Source: Sphingopyxis sp. LC81 (GTDB lineage: Bacteria; Pseudomonadota; Alphaproteobacteria; Sphingomonadales; Sphingomonadaceae). Taken from it: 64,000 nucleotides of DNA. Positions 44,819 through 53,010 of this stretch are shown here, piece by piece. Each line of letters opens with the position of its first letter. Position 1 is the first letter of the stretch. Below the pieces are notes generated by a model that saw only the letters and a program-made list of their open reading frames with translations, had not been told where the DNA came from and did no database searches. A program made the position numbers and the translations under genes. The stretch spans positions 248,001 through 312,000 of the forward strand of contig NZ_JNFD01000002.1 of NCBI RefSeq assembly GCF_000756375.1. The letters are read 5' to 3'.

Positions 44819-45829
44819 ATGACGACGCTTACCCCCCTCTCGCTCGACCTCGCGGTTGAATCGCTCCCGCTCGCCAAGCCGTTCCGCATCTCGGGGCATG
44901 TCTTCACCGACACGCCCGTGGTTCTCGTCACGCTGTCGGACGGCGCGCACAGCGGGCGCGGCGAGGCGTCGGGGGTCTATTATCTCGGTGACGATGTGCC
45001 CGCGATGGCGGCCGCCATCGAAGGCGTGCGCGGCGCGGTCGAAGCGGGGATTACGCGCGAGCAGTTGCAGGCGCTGCTCCCCGCCGGCGGCGCGCGCAAC
45101 GCGATCGATTGCGCGCTGTGGGAACTCGAAGCGCGCCGCAGCGGCGTCCCGGTCTGGGAACTCGCCGGCCTTGCCGAACCGCGCCCGCTCCGCACAACCT
45201 TTACGCTCGGCGCCGACGATCCCGAGGTGATGGCCGAAGGCGCGCGCCACTATGCGCAGGCGCGTGCGCTCAAGCTCAAACTAACCGGCGATCTCGATGT
45301 CGATATCGCCCGGGTGCAGGCGGTGCGCGCGGCGCGGCCCGAATGCTGGATCGGCGTCGACGCCAATCAGGGTTTCGCGATCGGCGATCTCGACGCGCTC
45401 GTCGCGGCGCTGGTCGCCGCCGATGTCAAGCTGCTCGAACAGCCGCTGGCGCGCGGCAGCGAAGCCGATCTCGACGGCTACAAGTGCCCGATCCCGATCG
45501 CCGCCGACGAAAGCGCGCTGACCCTCGGCGATGTCGAGGGGCTGGTCGGCCGCTTCGACGTCGTGAACATCAAGCTCGATAAATGCGGCGGGCTGACCGA
45601 GGCGCTGGCGATCGCAAAGCGCGCCCGCGACCTCGGCCTCGGCGTGATGGTCGGCAACATGGTCGGCTCCAGCCTCGCGATGGCACCCGCGTTCGTCGTC
45701 GGACAGCTCTGCGACATCGTCGATCTCGACGGCCCGATCTTCCTCGCGGACGATCGCAAGCCCTCGATCGAATATGTGGATGGCAATGCGTGGTGCGGCG
45801 AGGCGATCTGGGGCCGCGACATCGGCTGA
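44819..45829 (+). CDS. dgcA: Enolase-superfamily dipeptide epimerase, DgcA-like N-acetyl-D-Glu racemase
   Basis: This 336-aa member of the mandelate-racemase/muconate-cycloisomerase group has the dipeptide-epimerase pattern: the KxK acid/base pair at 152-154 (ALKLKLTG), metal ligands Asp181 (GVDANQGF), Glu207 (LLEQPLA) and Asp230 (AADESA), and the second acid/base Lys255 (NIKLDKCGG). Homologues are L-Ala-D/L-Glu epimerases of murein-peptide recycling and DgcA, which converts N-acetyl-D-Glu to N-acetyl-L-Glu after DgcN. Since dgcN is five genes upstream on the same strand, the DgcA role is favoured. A murein-dipeptide epimerase is the main alternative. No signal peptide is present. Confidence 0.88.
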   Translation: MTTLTPLSLDLAVESLPLAKPFRISGHVFTDTPVVLVTLSDGAHSGRGEASGVYYLGDDVPAMAAAIEGVRGAVEAGITREQLQALLPAGGARNAIDCALWELEARRSGVPVWELAGLAEPRPLRTTFTLGADDPEVMAEGARHYAQARALKLKLTGDLDVDIARVQAVRAARPECWIGVDANQGFAIGDLDALVAALVAADVKLLEQPLARGSEADLDGYKCPIPIAADESALTLGDVEGLVGRFDVVNIKLDKCGGLTEALAIAKRARDLGLGVMVGNMVGSSLAMAPAFVVGQLCDIVDLDGPIFLADDRKPSIEYVDGNAWCGEAIWGRDIG

Positions 45830-45854
45830 GCGCGATAACAGGACAGGGAGAAGC

Positions 45855-47147
45855 ATGATGAAAAAGACGATCTTTGCCGGCCTCGCGCTGGTGGCGCTGG
45901 TTCAGCCCGTCGCGGCGCAGGACACGCCGGCGACGACATATATCCACGCCGGCCGCCTGCTCGCCGATCCCGCGAGCGGCCGGGTCGAAACGAACAAGAC
46001 GGTCGTCGTCACGGCCGGAAAGATCGCCGAAATCCGCGACGGCTTCGTCGGCGAGGGCAAGGTCGTCGACCTCCGCGACCAGTTCGTCATGCCGGGCTTT
46101 ATCGACAGCCACGTCCACCTGACCTTTGAATCGAGCCCGACGAGCCGCCTCGACGCGGTGACCAAGTCGACGGTCGACCAAGCGTTCGACGGTGTCGTCT
46201 TCGCCAAGCGCACCGTGCGCGCTGGGTTCACGACCGTGGTCGACCTCGGGGCCGATCCGCAAGCGATCAACGCGCTGCGCGATGCGACCGCGACGGGCAA
46301 GGTCGTCGGGCCGCGCATCATCGCCGCGGGCGGCGTCGCGGCGCACGGCGGGCACGGCGACATCCACGGCTATCGTCAGGAAATCATCGACCTGTTCCGC
46401 GCGCCGACACTCTGCTCGGGCGCCGACGATTGCGCGCGCGCGGTCCGCTTGGCGGTGCAGCAGGGCGCCGACGTCATCAAGACCGCCTCGACCGGCGGCG
46501 TGATGTCGAACACCGCGGCGGGGCTCGGTCAGCAGATGAGCGACGCCGAACTCGTCGCGATCGTCGAGACCGCGCACCGCCTGGGCCGCAAGGTTGCGGC
46601 GCACGCGCACGGCACCGACGGGGTCAACGCCGCGCTGCGTGCCGGGGTCGATTCGGTCGAACATGGCACCTATCTGGATGCGGAATCGATCCGGCTGTTC
46701 AAGGCGAAGGGGGGCTACCTTGTTCCCACCCTGCTCGCCGGCGACACCGTCGCGCGTCAGGCCGAAACCGCCGACTGGATGCCCGCACCGGTTCGCGCCA
46801 AGGCGCGCACCGTCGGCCCGCTGATGGTCGATGCCCTCCGCCGCGCGCATCAGGGCGGCGTGCGCATCGCCTTCGGGACCGATAGCGCCGTGTCGAAGCA
46901 TGGCGAGAATGCCCGCGAGTTCGCGTTGATGGTGAAGGCGGGGCTGACCCCGCTGGAGACGATCAAGTCCGCGACCGTCTGGGCGGCCACGCATGCCGGG
47001 CTCGAATCCGAAATCGGCACGCTCGCCGCGGGCAAGTCGGCCGATATCGTCGCGGTGAAGGGCGATCCGCTGACCGATGTAAGCACCCTCGAAACGATGG
47101 GCTTCGTCATGGCGCGCGGCGTCGTGGTGCGGGCGGCAGGGGAGTGA
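45855..47147 (+). CDS. Exported amidohydrolase, prolidase-like, second copy
   Basis: This 430-aa metal-dependent amidohydrolase has the signal MMKKTIFAGLALVALVQPVAAQ. All ligands are present: HVHL at 86-88, the carbamylated-type Lys in VIKTASTGG (about 209), AAHAHG (about 250), VEHGTYLD (about 269) and GTDSAVSKHG (about 342). It is closely related in layout to the gene at 20050-21366 and to dipeptidases that take a C-terminal Pro or basic residue, so it probably trims dipeptides or N-acyl amino acids in the periplasm. GGGAG is 5 bases before ATG. Its stop is 2 bases before the ATG of the next serine hydrolase. Confidence 0.9.
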   Translation: MMKKTIFAGLALVALVQPVAAQDTPATTYIHAGRLLADPASGRVETNKTVVVTAGKIAEIRDGFVGEGKVVDLRDQFVMPGFIDSHVHLTFESSPTSRLDAVTKSTVDQAFDGVVFAKRTVRAGFTTVVDLGADPQAINALRDATATGKVVGPRIIAAGGVAAHGGHGDIHGYRQEIIDLFRAPTLCSGADDCARAVRLAVQQGADVIKTASTGGVMSNTAAGLGQQMSDAELVAIVETAHRLGRKVAAHAHGTDGVNAALRAGVDSVEHGTYLDAESIRLFKAKGGYLVPTLLAGDTVARQAETADWMPAPVRAKARTVGPLMVDALRRAHQGGVRIAFGTDSAVSKHGENAREFALMVKAGLTPLETIKSATVWAATHAGLESEIGTLAAGKSADIVAVKGDPLTDVSTLETMGFVMARGVVVRAAGE

Positions 47148-47149
47148 AA

Positions 47150-49135
47150 ATGCGCTCGATCAAATTATTTGCGCTGCTGCCGCTTGCCATGATGCTCGGC
47201 ACCGCGGCGTCGAAGCCGGCTACGCCGCTGGCGCCGGCGCTCGCGCCGAAACCGGCGGCCGAAGTGCAAAAGGCGGCGCCCCCGGTTACGACCCCGCTCG
47301 CTCCATCGGCAACGCTGACCAAGCAGGACGTCGACAGCTGGCTCGATGGCTTCGTGCCCTTCGCGCTCAAGCGCGGTGATCTCGCCGGCGCGGTGATCGT
47401 CGTGGTCAAGGACGGGCAGGTTCTGACGCAGCGCGGCTTTGGCTATGCCGATGCCGCCAAGCGCACCCCTGTCGATCCAGCGCGTACCTTGTTCCGTCCC
47501 GGATCGGTGTCGAAGCTGTTCACCTGGACCGCGGTGATGCAGCAGGTCGAAGCGGGCAAGATCGACCTCGACAAGGATGTGAACGTCTATCTCGATTTCA
47601 AGATTCCGCTGAAGGACGGTAAGCCCGTCACGATGCGCCAGCTGATGACGCACACCGCGGGGTTCGAGGAACATGGCAAGCTCACCATGTTCGAGGACAA
47701 GAAATTCCAGATTCCGCTCGGTGATCTTGTGAAGGGCGGACTTCCGAACCGCATCTACACGCCGGGAACGACGCCCTCCTATTCGAACTATGGCACCGCG
47801 CTGGCGGGCTATATCGTCGAGCGCGTGACGAAGATGTCGTTCGACGACTATGTCGAACAGCGCATCTTCCAGCCGCTCGGCATGGCGCAGTCGACCTTCC
47901 GTCAGCCGCTGCCCAAGGGCTTCGCGCCGTGGATGGCGACGGGCTATCGCCAGCTTTCGGCCGGGCCGTCGAAGTTCGAGATCGTCGGTCCGTCGCCCGC
48001 GGGCGGCCTCTCCTCGACCGGCGCCGACATGGCGAAATTCATGATCGCGCATCTGAACCGGGGCGCGGGGCTGATGAAGCCCGAAACCGCGCGGATGATG
48101 CACGACACGCCGCTGACGATCCTGCCGCCGCTCAACCGCATGGAGCTCGGCTTTTTCGAAACCAACATCAACAGCCGCCAGGTGATCGCGCACCTCGGCG
48201 ACACGCAGCTTTTCCACACTGCGCTCCACCTGTTCACGAACGAGAATGTCGGCATCTATATGTCGTTCAATGCGACGGGCGAGCAGGCCTCGGTCGGCCC
48301 GTTGCGTCGCGCGCTGTTCGAGGATTTCGCCGACCGCTATCTGCCCGGCAACGAAATGCCCGCCACGCGCGTCGATGCGAAGACGTCGGCCGAACATGCG
48401 AGGATGCTCGCGGGCAACTGGCTCAACAGCCGCCGTGCGGAGACGAATTTCTACGCGATCGCCTCGCTGCTCGGACAGGTGAAGATCAGCGTCGGGCCCA
48501 AGGGCGAACTCATCGTCCCGGCGGCGCGCGACCTCAACGGCAAGCCCGCGAAATGGGTCGAGACCGCGCCCTTCGTCTGGCACAACGCCGACGGCCACGG
48601 CCGGCTCGCCGCGCAGGTTGTCGATGGCAAGGTCGTGCGCTGGAGCATCGACGGCATTTCGCCCTTCATGGTGTTCGACCGCGCCCCCGCGTCGAAATCG
48701 GCGGGGTGGATCATGCCCGCGATGTACATCAGCCTCGGCGTCCTGCTGATCACCTTGCTCCAGTGGCCGATCGCGGCGCTGATCCGCCGCCACTACAAGG
48801 CACCGCTGACGCTCGAACGCCGTTCGCTGCGCGTCTATCGCGGCGTTCGCGTCGGCGCGGGGCTGGTGCTCGCGCTGGTCGCCGCGTGGGTGATCAGCAT
48901 GTCGAAACTGAAGGCGCTGCCCTCCTATGATCCGTGGCTCTGGTTCCTCCAGATCGCCGGACTGATCGTCCTCGTCGGCGGCGCCCTGCTCGCGGCATGG
49001 AATCTCCGCATCGTCCGTCAGGAAAAGCGCGGCCGGTTCCGCACTCTCTGGGCGCTGCTCCTGCTCCTTGCGACGATCATGCCGCTCTATGTCGCATGGA
49101 CCTTTGGCCTGATCGCGATGACGGTGAATTACTGA
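47150..49135 (+). CDS. Membrane-anchored serine hydrolase, paralogue of 36267-38246
   Basis: This 661-aa exported hydrolase shares its whole plan with the first serine hydrolase: a Pro/Ala-rich linker after the signal peptide, DVDSWLDGFVPFALKRGDLAGAVIVVVKDGQVLTQRGFGYAD, nucleophile SVSK at 119-122, PGTTPSYSNYGTALAGYIVERV, a HLGDT block for the third motif, and four C-terminal membrane helices. ATG 47150 has AGGGGAG 5 bases upstream; a GTG at 47144 overlapping the previous stop is the alternative. As last gene of the run, it and its paralogue bracket the DgcN-DgcA genes, which points to duplication within the cluster. It likely cleaves D-residue peptides or amides at the membrane. Confidence 0.88.
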   Translation: MRSIKLFALLPLAMMLGTAASKPATPLAPALAPKPAAEVQKAAPPVTTPLAPSATLTKQDVDSWLDGFVPFALKRGDLAGAVIVVVKDGQVLTQRGFGYADAAKRTPVDPARTLFRPGSVSKLFTWTAVMQQVEAGKIDLDKDVNVYLDFKIPLKDGKPVTMRQLMTHTAGFEEHGKLTMFEDKKFQIPLGDLVKGGLPNRIYTPGTTPSYSNYGTALAGYIVERVTKMSFDDYVEQRIFQPLGMAQSTFRQPLPKGFAPWMATGYRQLSAGPSKFEIVGPSPAGGLSSTGADMAKFMIAHLNRGAGLMKPETARMMHDTPLTILPPLNRMELGFFETNINSRQVIAHLGDTQLFHTALHLFTNENVGIYMSFNATGEQASVGPLRRALFEDFADRYLPGNEMPATRVDAKTSAEHARMLAGNWLNSRRAETNFYAIASLLGQVKISVGPKGELIVPAARDLNGKPAKWVETAPFVWHNADGHGRLAAQVVDGKVVRWSIDGISPFMVFDRAPASKSAGWIMPAMYISLGVLLITLLQWPIAALIRRHYKAPLTLERRSLRVYRGVRVGAGLVLALVAAWVISMSKLKALPSYDPWLWFLQIAGLIVLVGGALLAAWNLRIVRQEKRGRFRTLWALLLLLATIMPLYVAWTFGLIAMTVNY

Positions 49136-49148
49136 CGCTCTCCCTGAA

Positions 49149-49178
49149 GACGGAGGGGCCCTGCGGGGCCTCTCCGTC
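49149..49178. terminator. 13-bp hairpin terminating the D-amino-acid gene run
   Basis: The arms GACGGAGGGGCCC (49149-49161) and GGGCCTCTCCGTC (49166-49178) pair over 13 bp with one G-U pair and a TGCG loop. It starts 13 bases after the last serine hydrolase's stop and lies before the convergent pyrE gene. No T-run follows, so factor help may be needed. Confidence 0.55.
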
Positions 49179-49265
49179 GGCGCCTCGCGCTGCCACCTCC
49201 CCATCCCATATCGGCCATCCGCGACGTTGCGTTCTCGAACGGCAGAAACGACCGATTGCTGTCGT

Positions 49266-49784
49266 TCAGGAGAGCAGGTCGTCCTTGGTCATAGCGGCAA
49301 ACACCGGTAACTCTGGCAGGGCCGCGATCTGCGGCAACCCATTTCCGCGCCATATTGCGCACACGACGCCAATGACTTCCGCGCCAGCATCTTCGACAAG
49401 CCGTGCAGCGTCTGCCACGGCACCTCCCGTCGTTATGACATCTTCGATGAGAACGACGCGTTTGCCTTCGACGCTGCCCCCTTCGACAGCCAAACAAGTG
49501 CCATATTCCTTGGCCTCCTTCCTCACGAAGGCCGCGGGCAAATCTGTCGCCAGAGAGATTGCCGTAGCGATCGGTATGCCCCCAAGCTCTAACCCCGCAA
49601 GAACCTCGGTGCCCTTGGGCAGCAATGGGATCATCTCTGCCGCAACTCGCCGCAGCAGGGCCGGATCACCTTCAAAACGATATTTGTCGAAATATGTTTC
49701 GGAAATTTGACCGGAGCGAAGACGGAACTCGCCTTTCAACGAAGCGATGGCTTTGACGGCGGCCGCCAGTGTCGGATCAATCAT
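49266..49784 (-). CDS. pyrE: Orotate phosphoribosyltransferase-type protein
   Basis: This 172-aa cytoplasmic enzyme transfers the phosphoribosyl group of PRPP to orotate in pyrimidine synthesis. The PRPP-binding motif RVVLIEDVITTGGAV is at about 108-122. Other family blocks are GEFRLRSGQISETYFDKYRF at the N-terminus, LAGLELGGIPIATAIS and AFVRKEAKEYG, which holds the catalytic-loop Lys. It is shorter than E. coli PyrE (213 aa) but within the range of short bacterial forms. It stands alone between two terminators and its codon use looks less GC-rich than its neighbours, so it may have arrived or been moved separately. A role for other phosphoribosylations cannot be excluded. Confidence 0.87.
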   Translation of the reverse strand: MIDPTLAAAVKAIASLKGEFRLRSGQISETYFDKYRFEGDPALLRRVAAEMIPLLPKGTEVLAGLELGGIPIATAISLATDLPAAFVRKEAKEYGTCLAVEGGSVEGKRVVLIEDVITTGGAVADAARLVEDAGAEVIGVVCAIWRGNGLPQIAALPELPVFAAMTKDDLLS

Positions 49785-49858
49785 GCATCCTCATGTCACA
49801 ATCTGATGGCAGCTTTCCACCCAAAGCGGAGGTCTACCATTCCTTCGATCAAGCGACC

Positions 49859-49896
49859 AAAAAAAAAGGGCAGCGGTATCGTCGATACCGCTGCCC
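49859..49896 (-). terminator. Intrinsic terminator of the TonB receptor gene
   Basis: GGGCAGCGGTATC (49868-49880) and GATACCGCTGCCC (49884-49896) form a perfect 13-bp stem with a 3-base loop. On the minus strand it is followed by nine Ts (49859-49867 read as As on the plus strand). It lies 23 bases after the receptor's stop. It is the clearest classical terminator in the window. Confidence 0.92.
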
Positions 49897-49919
49897 CCGG
49901 GACTAGCTGTTGAGAAGGA

Positions 49920-52628
49920 TCAGAAGCTCAGCTTCACGCCCCCCGAAATATAGCGGCCGATCACGTCGAAATTGGGACTGGTATAGGTCGTGATCGGCGG
50001 ATCGCGGTCGAACAGGTTGTTGACGTTGCCGAACAAAGTGAACGGTCCCGCTTTGAACTGGGCGCCGAGGTCGATGTAGGTGCGGCTGCCCACCTTGTTG
50101 TTCACGATCGGAACGGGGACATTGTTCACCACCGTCAGCGGGCGGTCGAGGCCGCCATCGACATAGCGGACACGCAGGTTCGCGCCGAAGCTGTCGTTGT
50201 CAAAGGCGATCGTGCCCGTTCCGCGCCATTTCGGGGTCGAGAAGGCGGTGTCGCCGCCGACGAAACCCGACACGTCATTGCCGTTGATCTTCAGGTTGAA
50301 GACATGGTTCGCCAGCGCACGGAACGACAGGTTTCCGTCGCCCAACGGCACGCGGTACGACGCCTCGATGTCGAGACCCTGCGTCGCGTAATTGGCCAGG
50401 TTGCGGAAGCCGTTCGTGATCGACCCGATCGTGCCATTGGCTTCGCGGACGATCGTGCCCTTGCAGGTCGGATCGTTCGGTGCGGCAGCGAAACATTGCT
50501 TGAGAATGTCGTTCGCGGTGACCGAGGTGATCACATTGTCGATATCGATGTCGTAATAGTCGACCGACAGGCGGAAGCCCGGCACGAAGGACGGTGAGTA
50601 GGATCCACCCAGCGTCAGCGTATGGGCGATTTCGGGCGTCAGATTGGCGTTGCCGCCGCCGTATACGACGACATTGTTCTGCACCGTGCCGTTCGGCCCC
50701 TGGAACGGATCGAAGACACTGCCGATGTTCGTCGAGCGGCTGAGATAATATTCGGTGATGTTCGGCGAACGGATGTCGCGCGAATAGACGGCGCGGAACA
50801 GCAGGTCGTTGACGACGCGCAGCGTGCCGCCGGTCTTCCACGACCAGATCCCGCCGCTGGTGCTGTAATCCGAATAGCGCGCGGCGCCGTTGACTTCGAG
50901 CTTCAGCGTGTCGGTGATGTCGAGCAGCGGCACGTTCACTTCGGCGAAGGCTTCCTTGACGTTGAAGCTGCCGTTTGTCGCCGACGAATTCAGCGTACCG
51001 AGCGCGTTGGCGAGCGACAGCGGATCGACAAAGTTGGTGACCTGCTTTTCCCAGCGGACGTCGGTGCCGACGGCGATGTCGACGGGGCCGGCCCAGGTCG
51101 AGAAGGGCTGACCCGACACGCTGGCGCCCGCCGCATCGAGCTTGATCGTGTAGATCAGATGCGATCCGCCGAACGCCCAAGCGGCCGCCGCATCGGAAAT
51201 GCTGCCATTGCCGAACAGGTTGATCGGGACGCAATTGGGGTCGTTGTTGGTCGTCGAAGCGTCGGCGTTGATGCGGCACGTCGGCGTGCCGTTCACCAGC
51301 ACCGCGTCGACGCCATTGGTGAAGCGCGATTTGATCCGCTGGTTGTTGAGCCGCTGATTGAGCCGGATTTCGCCGTGATTATAATAGGCGTCATATTTCC
51401 AGCCGTCGCCGAAGCTGCCTTCGAGCCCGATCGCACCCTCGAGATTGCGGCGGCTGTATTTGAACGTCATCACGCCCGAAGCGCCGACATCGTCGAGGAC
51501 GCGCCCGAGGAGGAACGGACCCGCGACGCCGGCCGCGGCGAGCTGGTTACGGTTCGCCTGCGTCAGAAAGGCATTGTCGGGCATGATGACCACGGCGGGC
51601 GTTTCGGGGAAGAAGCTATAGTCCGCCGCCATGCGGTGATAGCTGAAATTGGCCCAGACCTTGAGCGAGTCGGTGAGGTCATAGCTGGCGCGGGCGAAGA
51701 GGTTGACGCGTTCATAGGGGGTGCTGACCGCGACATAATCGAAGATATTCTGGCCGCCGCCGCCGATCGTCGTGACGCCCTGCGTCACGCTGCCGAGCGG
51801 GAAGGCGCCGATGTTGCCGTCGGGATTGAAAACCAGATTGCGGGGCGCGCCGGTGAGACCAAGGATCGAGCCGCCGTTGTACAGCTGCGTCGAATTGGGA
51901 TCGCGCACCAGTTCGAGCTTGCCGTCGGCGCGCTGGAACAGGCCCGACTCGAGGTTGGGGCGGTCGTCGCGGCTGAGCGCGCCGCGTTCGTTCATATATT
52001 CGCCCGCGACCATGAAATGGCCGCGCCCGCCCGCGAAATCGGTGCCCCACGCGACGTCGGCGCCGTAGCGCGCCATATCGCCGCGCGACGAGATGCCGCT
52101 CTGGACGCCCATGCGCCAGCCGGTGAAATCATCGTCGAGGATGATGTTAACGACGCCCGCGACCGCGCCCGAACCCCAGGCCGCCGATGCGCCGCCGGTG
52201 ACGACGTCGATCCGCTTGACCAGGCTTTGCGGCACGATGTTGAGGTCGTTGGCGCCGGCAAAGCGGTGCCCGTTGAGCAGGGTGAGGGTGCGAACCGATC
52301 CCAGGCCGCGCATGTCGGCGGTCGAGACGCCGCTGCTGGTGTTACCGGGCGTCGTCGACGGCGTCGAAGTTGCGCGGAACTGGGGGGTGTCGTTCAGCAC
52401 CTGCGCGATGCTCGGGCGGTTGCCCAACGCCAGCTCGGCCTCGCCGATCACCGTTGTCGGGGTCGGCGCATCGAACCCTTCGCGCTGAATGCGCGATCCG
52501 CTGACCACGATTTCCTCGTCCGAAACCATGTCGGTCGAGGGGGTGGCGGACTGCGCATAGGCCGGGTTCAGGCTGACCAGCATCGACAGCGCGGTGCCCG
52601 CATACAAGCCGGATTGAACGAACTTCAT
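49920..52628 (-). CDS. TonB-dependent receptor, large type
   Basis: This 902-aa outer-membrane receptor has a signal peptide ending NPAYAQ. The TonB-box-like region EEIVVSGSRI and plug (about 40-165) contain PTPTTVIGEAELALGNRPSIAQVLNDTPQF, DMRGLGSVRTLTLLNGHRFAGA and VKRIDVVTGGASAAWGSGAVAGVVNIILD. The barrel ends ...DVIGRYISGGVKLSF. It belongs to the broad non-siderophore receptor group common in sphingomonads for sugars, peptides and aromatics. AAGGGGA lies 8 bases before the start. The gene stands alone with its own terminator. Its upstream region shares a 12-mer with the promoter of the serine hydrolase at 36267, suggesting that it may feed the D-amino-acid/peptide pathway. Confidence 0.92.
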   Translation of the reverse strand: MKFVQSGLYAGTALSMLVSLNPAYAQSATPSTDMVSDEEIVVSGSRIQREGFDAPTPTTVIGEAELALGNRPSIAQVLNDTPQFRATSTPSTTPGNTSSGVSTADMRGLGSVRTLTLLNGHRFAGANDLNIVPQSLVKRIDVVTGGASAAWGSGAVAGVVNIILDDDFTGWRMGVQSGISSRGDMARYGADVAWGTDFAGGRGHFMVAGEYMNERGALSRDDRPNLESGLFQRADGKLELVRDPNSTQLYNGGSILGLTGAPRNLVFNPDGNIGAFPLGSVTQGVTTIGGGGQNIFDYVAVSTPYERVNLFARASYDLTDSLKVWANFSYHRMAADYSFFPETPAVVIMPDNAFLTQANRNQLAAAGVAGPFLLGRVLDDVGASGVMTFKYSRRNLEGAIGLEGSFGDGWKYDAYYNHGEIRLNQRLNNQRIKSRFTNGVDAVLVNGTPTCRINADASTTNNDPNCVPINLFGNGSISDAAAAWAFGGSHLIYTIKLDAAGASVSGQPFSTWAGPVDIAVGTDVRWEKQVTNFVDPLSLANALGTLNSSATNGSFNVKEAFAEVNVPLLDITDTLKLEVNGAARYSDYSTSGGIWSWKTGGTLRVVNDLLFRAVYSRDIRSPNITEYYLSRSTNIGSVFDPFQGPNGTVQNNVVVYGGGNANLTPEIAHTLTLGGSYSPSFVPGFRLSVDYYDIDIDNVITSVTANDILKQCFAAAPNDPTCKGTIVREANGTIGSITNGFRNLANYATQGLDIEASYRVPLGDGNLSFRALANHVFNLKINGNDVSGFVGGDTAFSTPKWRGTGTIAFDNDSFGANLRVRYVDGGLDRPLTVVNNVPVPIVNNKVGSRTYIDLGAQFKAGPFTLFGNVNNLFDRDPPITTYTSPNFDVIGRYISGGVKLSF

Positions 52629-53010
52629 ATTTATCCCCTTCGCCTGTGGACGGCAATTTCGCTGTCCGGTGCTCGCTTATATTTTTACCGCGAGGCTCCT
52701 GCGATCCTCGGGTTTGCGATTTTCTATAAAGTCGGAATTTTTTGAAAAATCAACCCCGATCAAGACATAATTTTCAATTATAGAAAATATGCTACCGGAT
52801 AGGCGGGCGACTTGGGCTGATAGTCCTATGAATCAGCGTGTTTTTATGCCAAAAGCCATGTTTCAAAAACCCGGATTTTTCAACCGGCATCTTTTCGGAT
52901 CTCAACGGGCCATTGCGCCGGCTGCCTCGTTCGGGCGAGCGGCGGGGCGCGGCATCACCGCCTGCGGCGCGCGCGTGTGGCGGGCGTTTCGATTTAAACG
53001 GAACGAGGTG
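52629..53010. promoter_or_regulatory. 382-bp gap: AT-rich control region of the TonB receptor
   Basis: This is the only gap over 300 bp. It holds an 11-bp inverted repeat, ATTTTCTATAA (52719-52729) and TTATAGAAAAT (52778-52788), framing an A/T-rich stretch. Inside it the minus strand reads ATAATTGAAAAT (52770-52781), identical to 36192-36203. The part from 52800 to 53010 is downstream of the efflux outer-membrane gene; I find no convincing gene or strong terminator there, and the open frame running across it is antisense noise. Confidence 0.5.

Noticed and set aside
36267..49135. Beta-lactamase resistance genes
   Set aside because: The three serine hydrolases have SxxK and YxN-type motifs but lack a KTG box and carry membrane or extra domains; the context is catabolic. 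Antibiotic resistance cannot be claimed.
35405..49135. Microcystin-degradation (mlr) cluster, since sphingomonads carry one with a beta-lactamase-fold MlrB
   Set aside because: No MlrA-type CAAX protease, no MlrC-type metallopeptidase and no MlrD-like carrier are present; only the broad fold of MlrB is shared.
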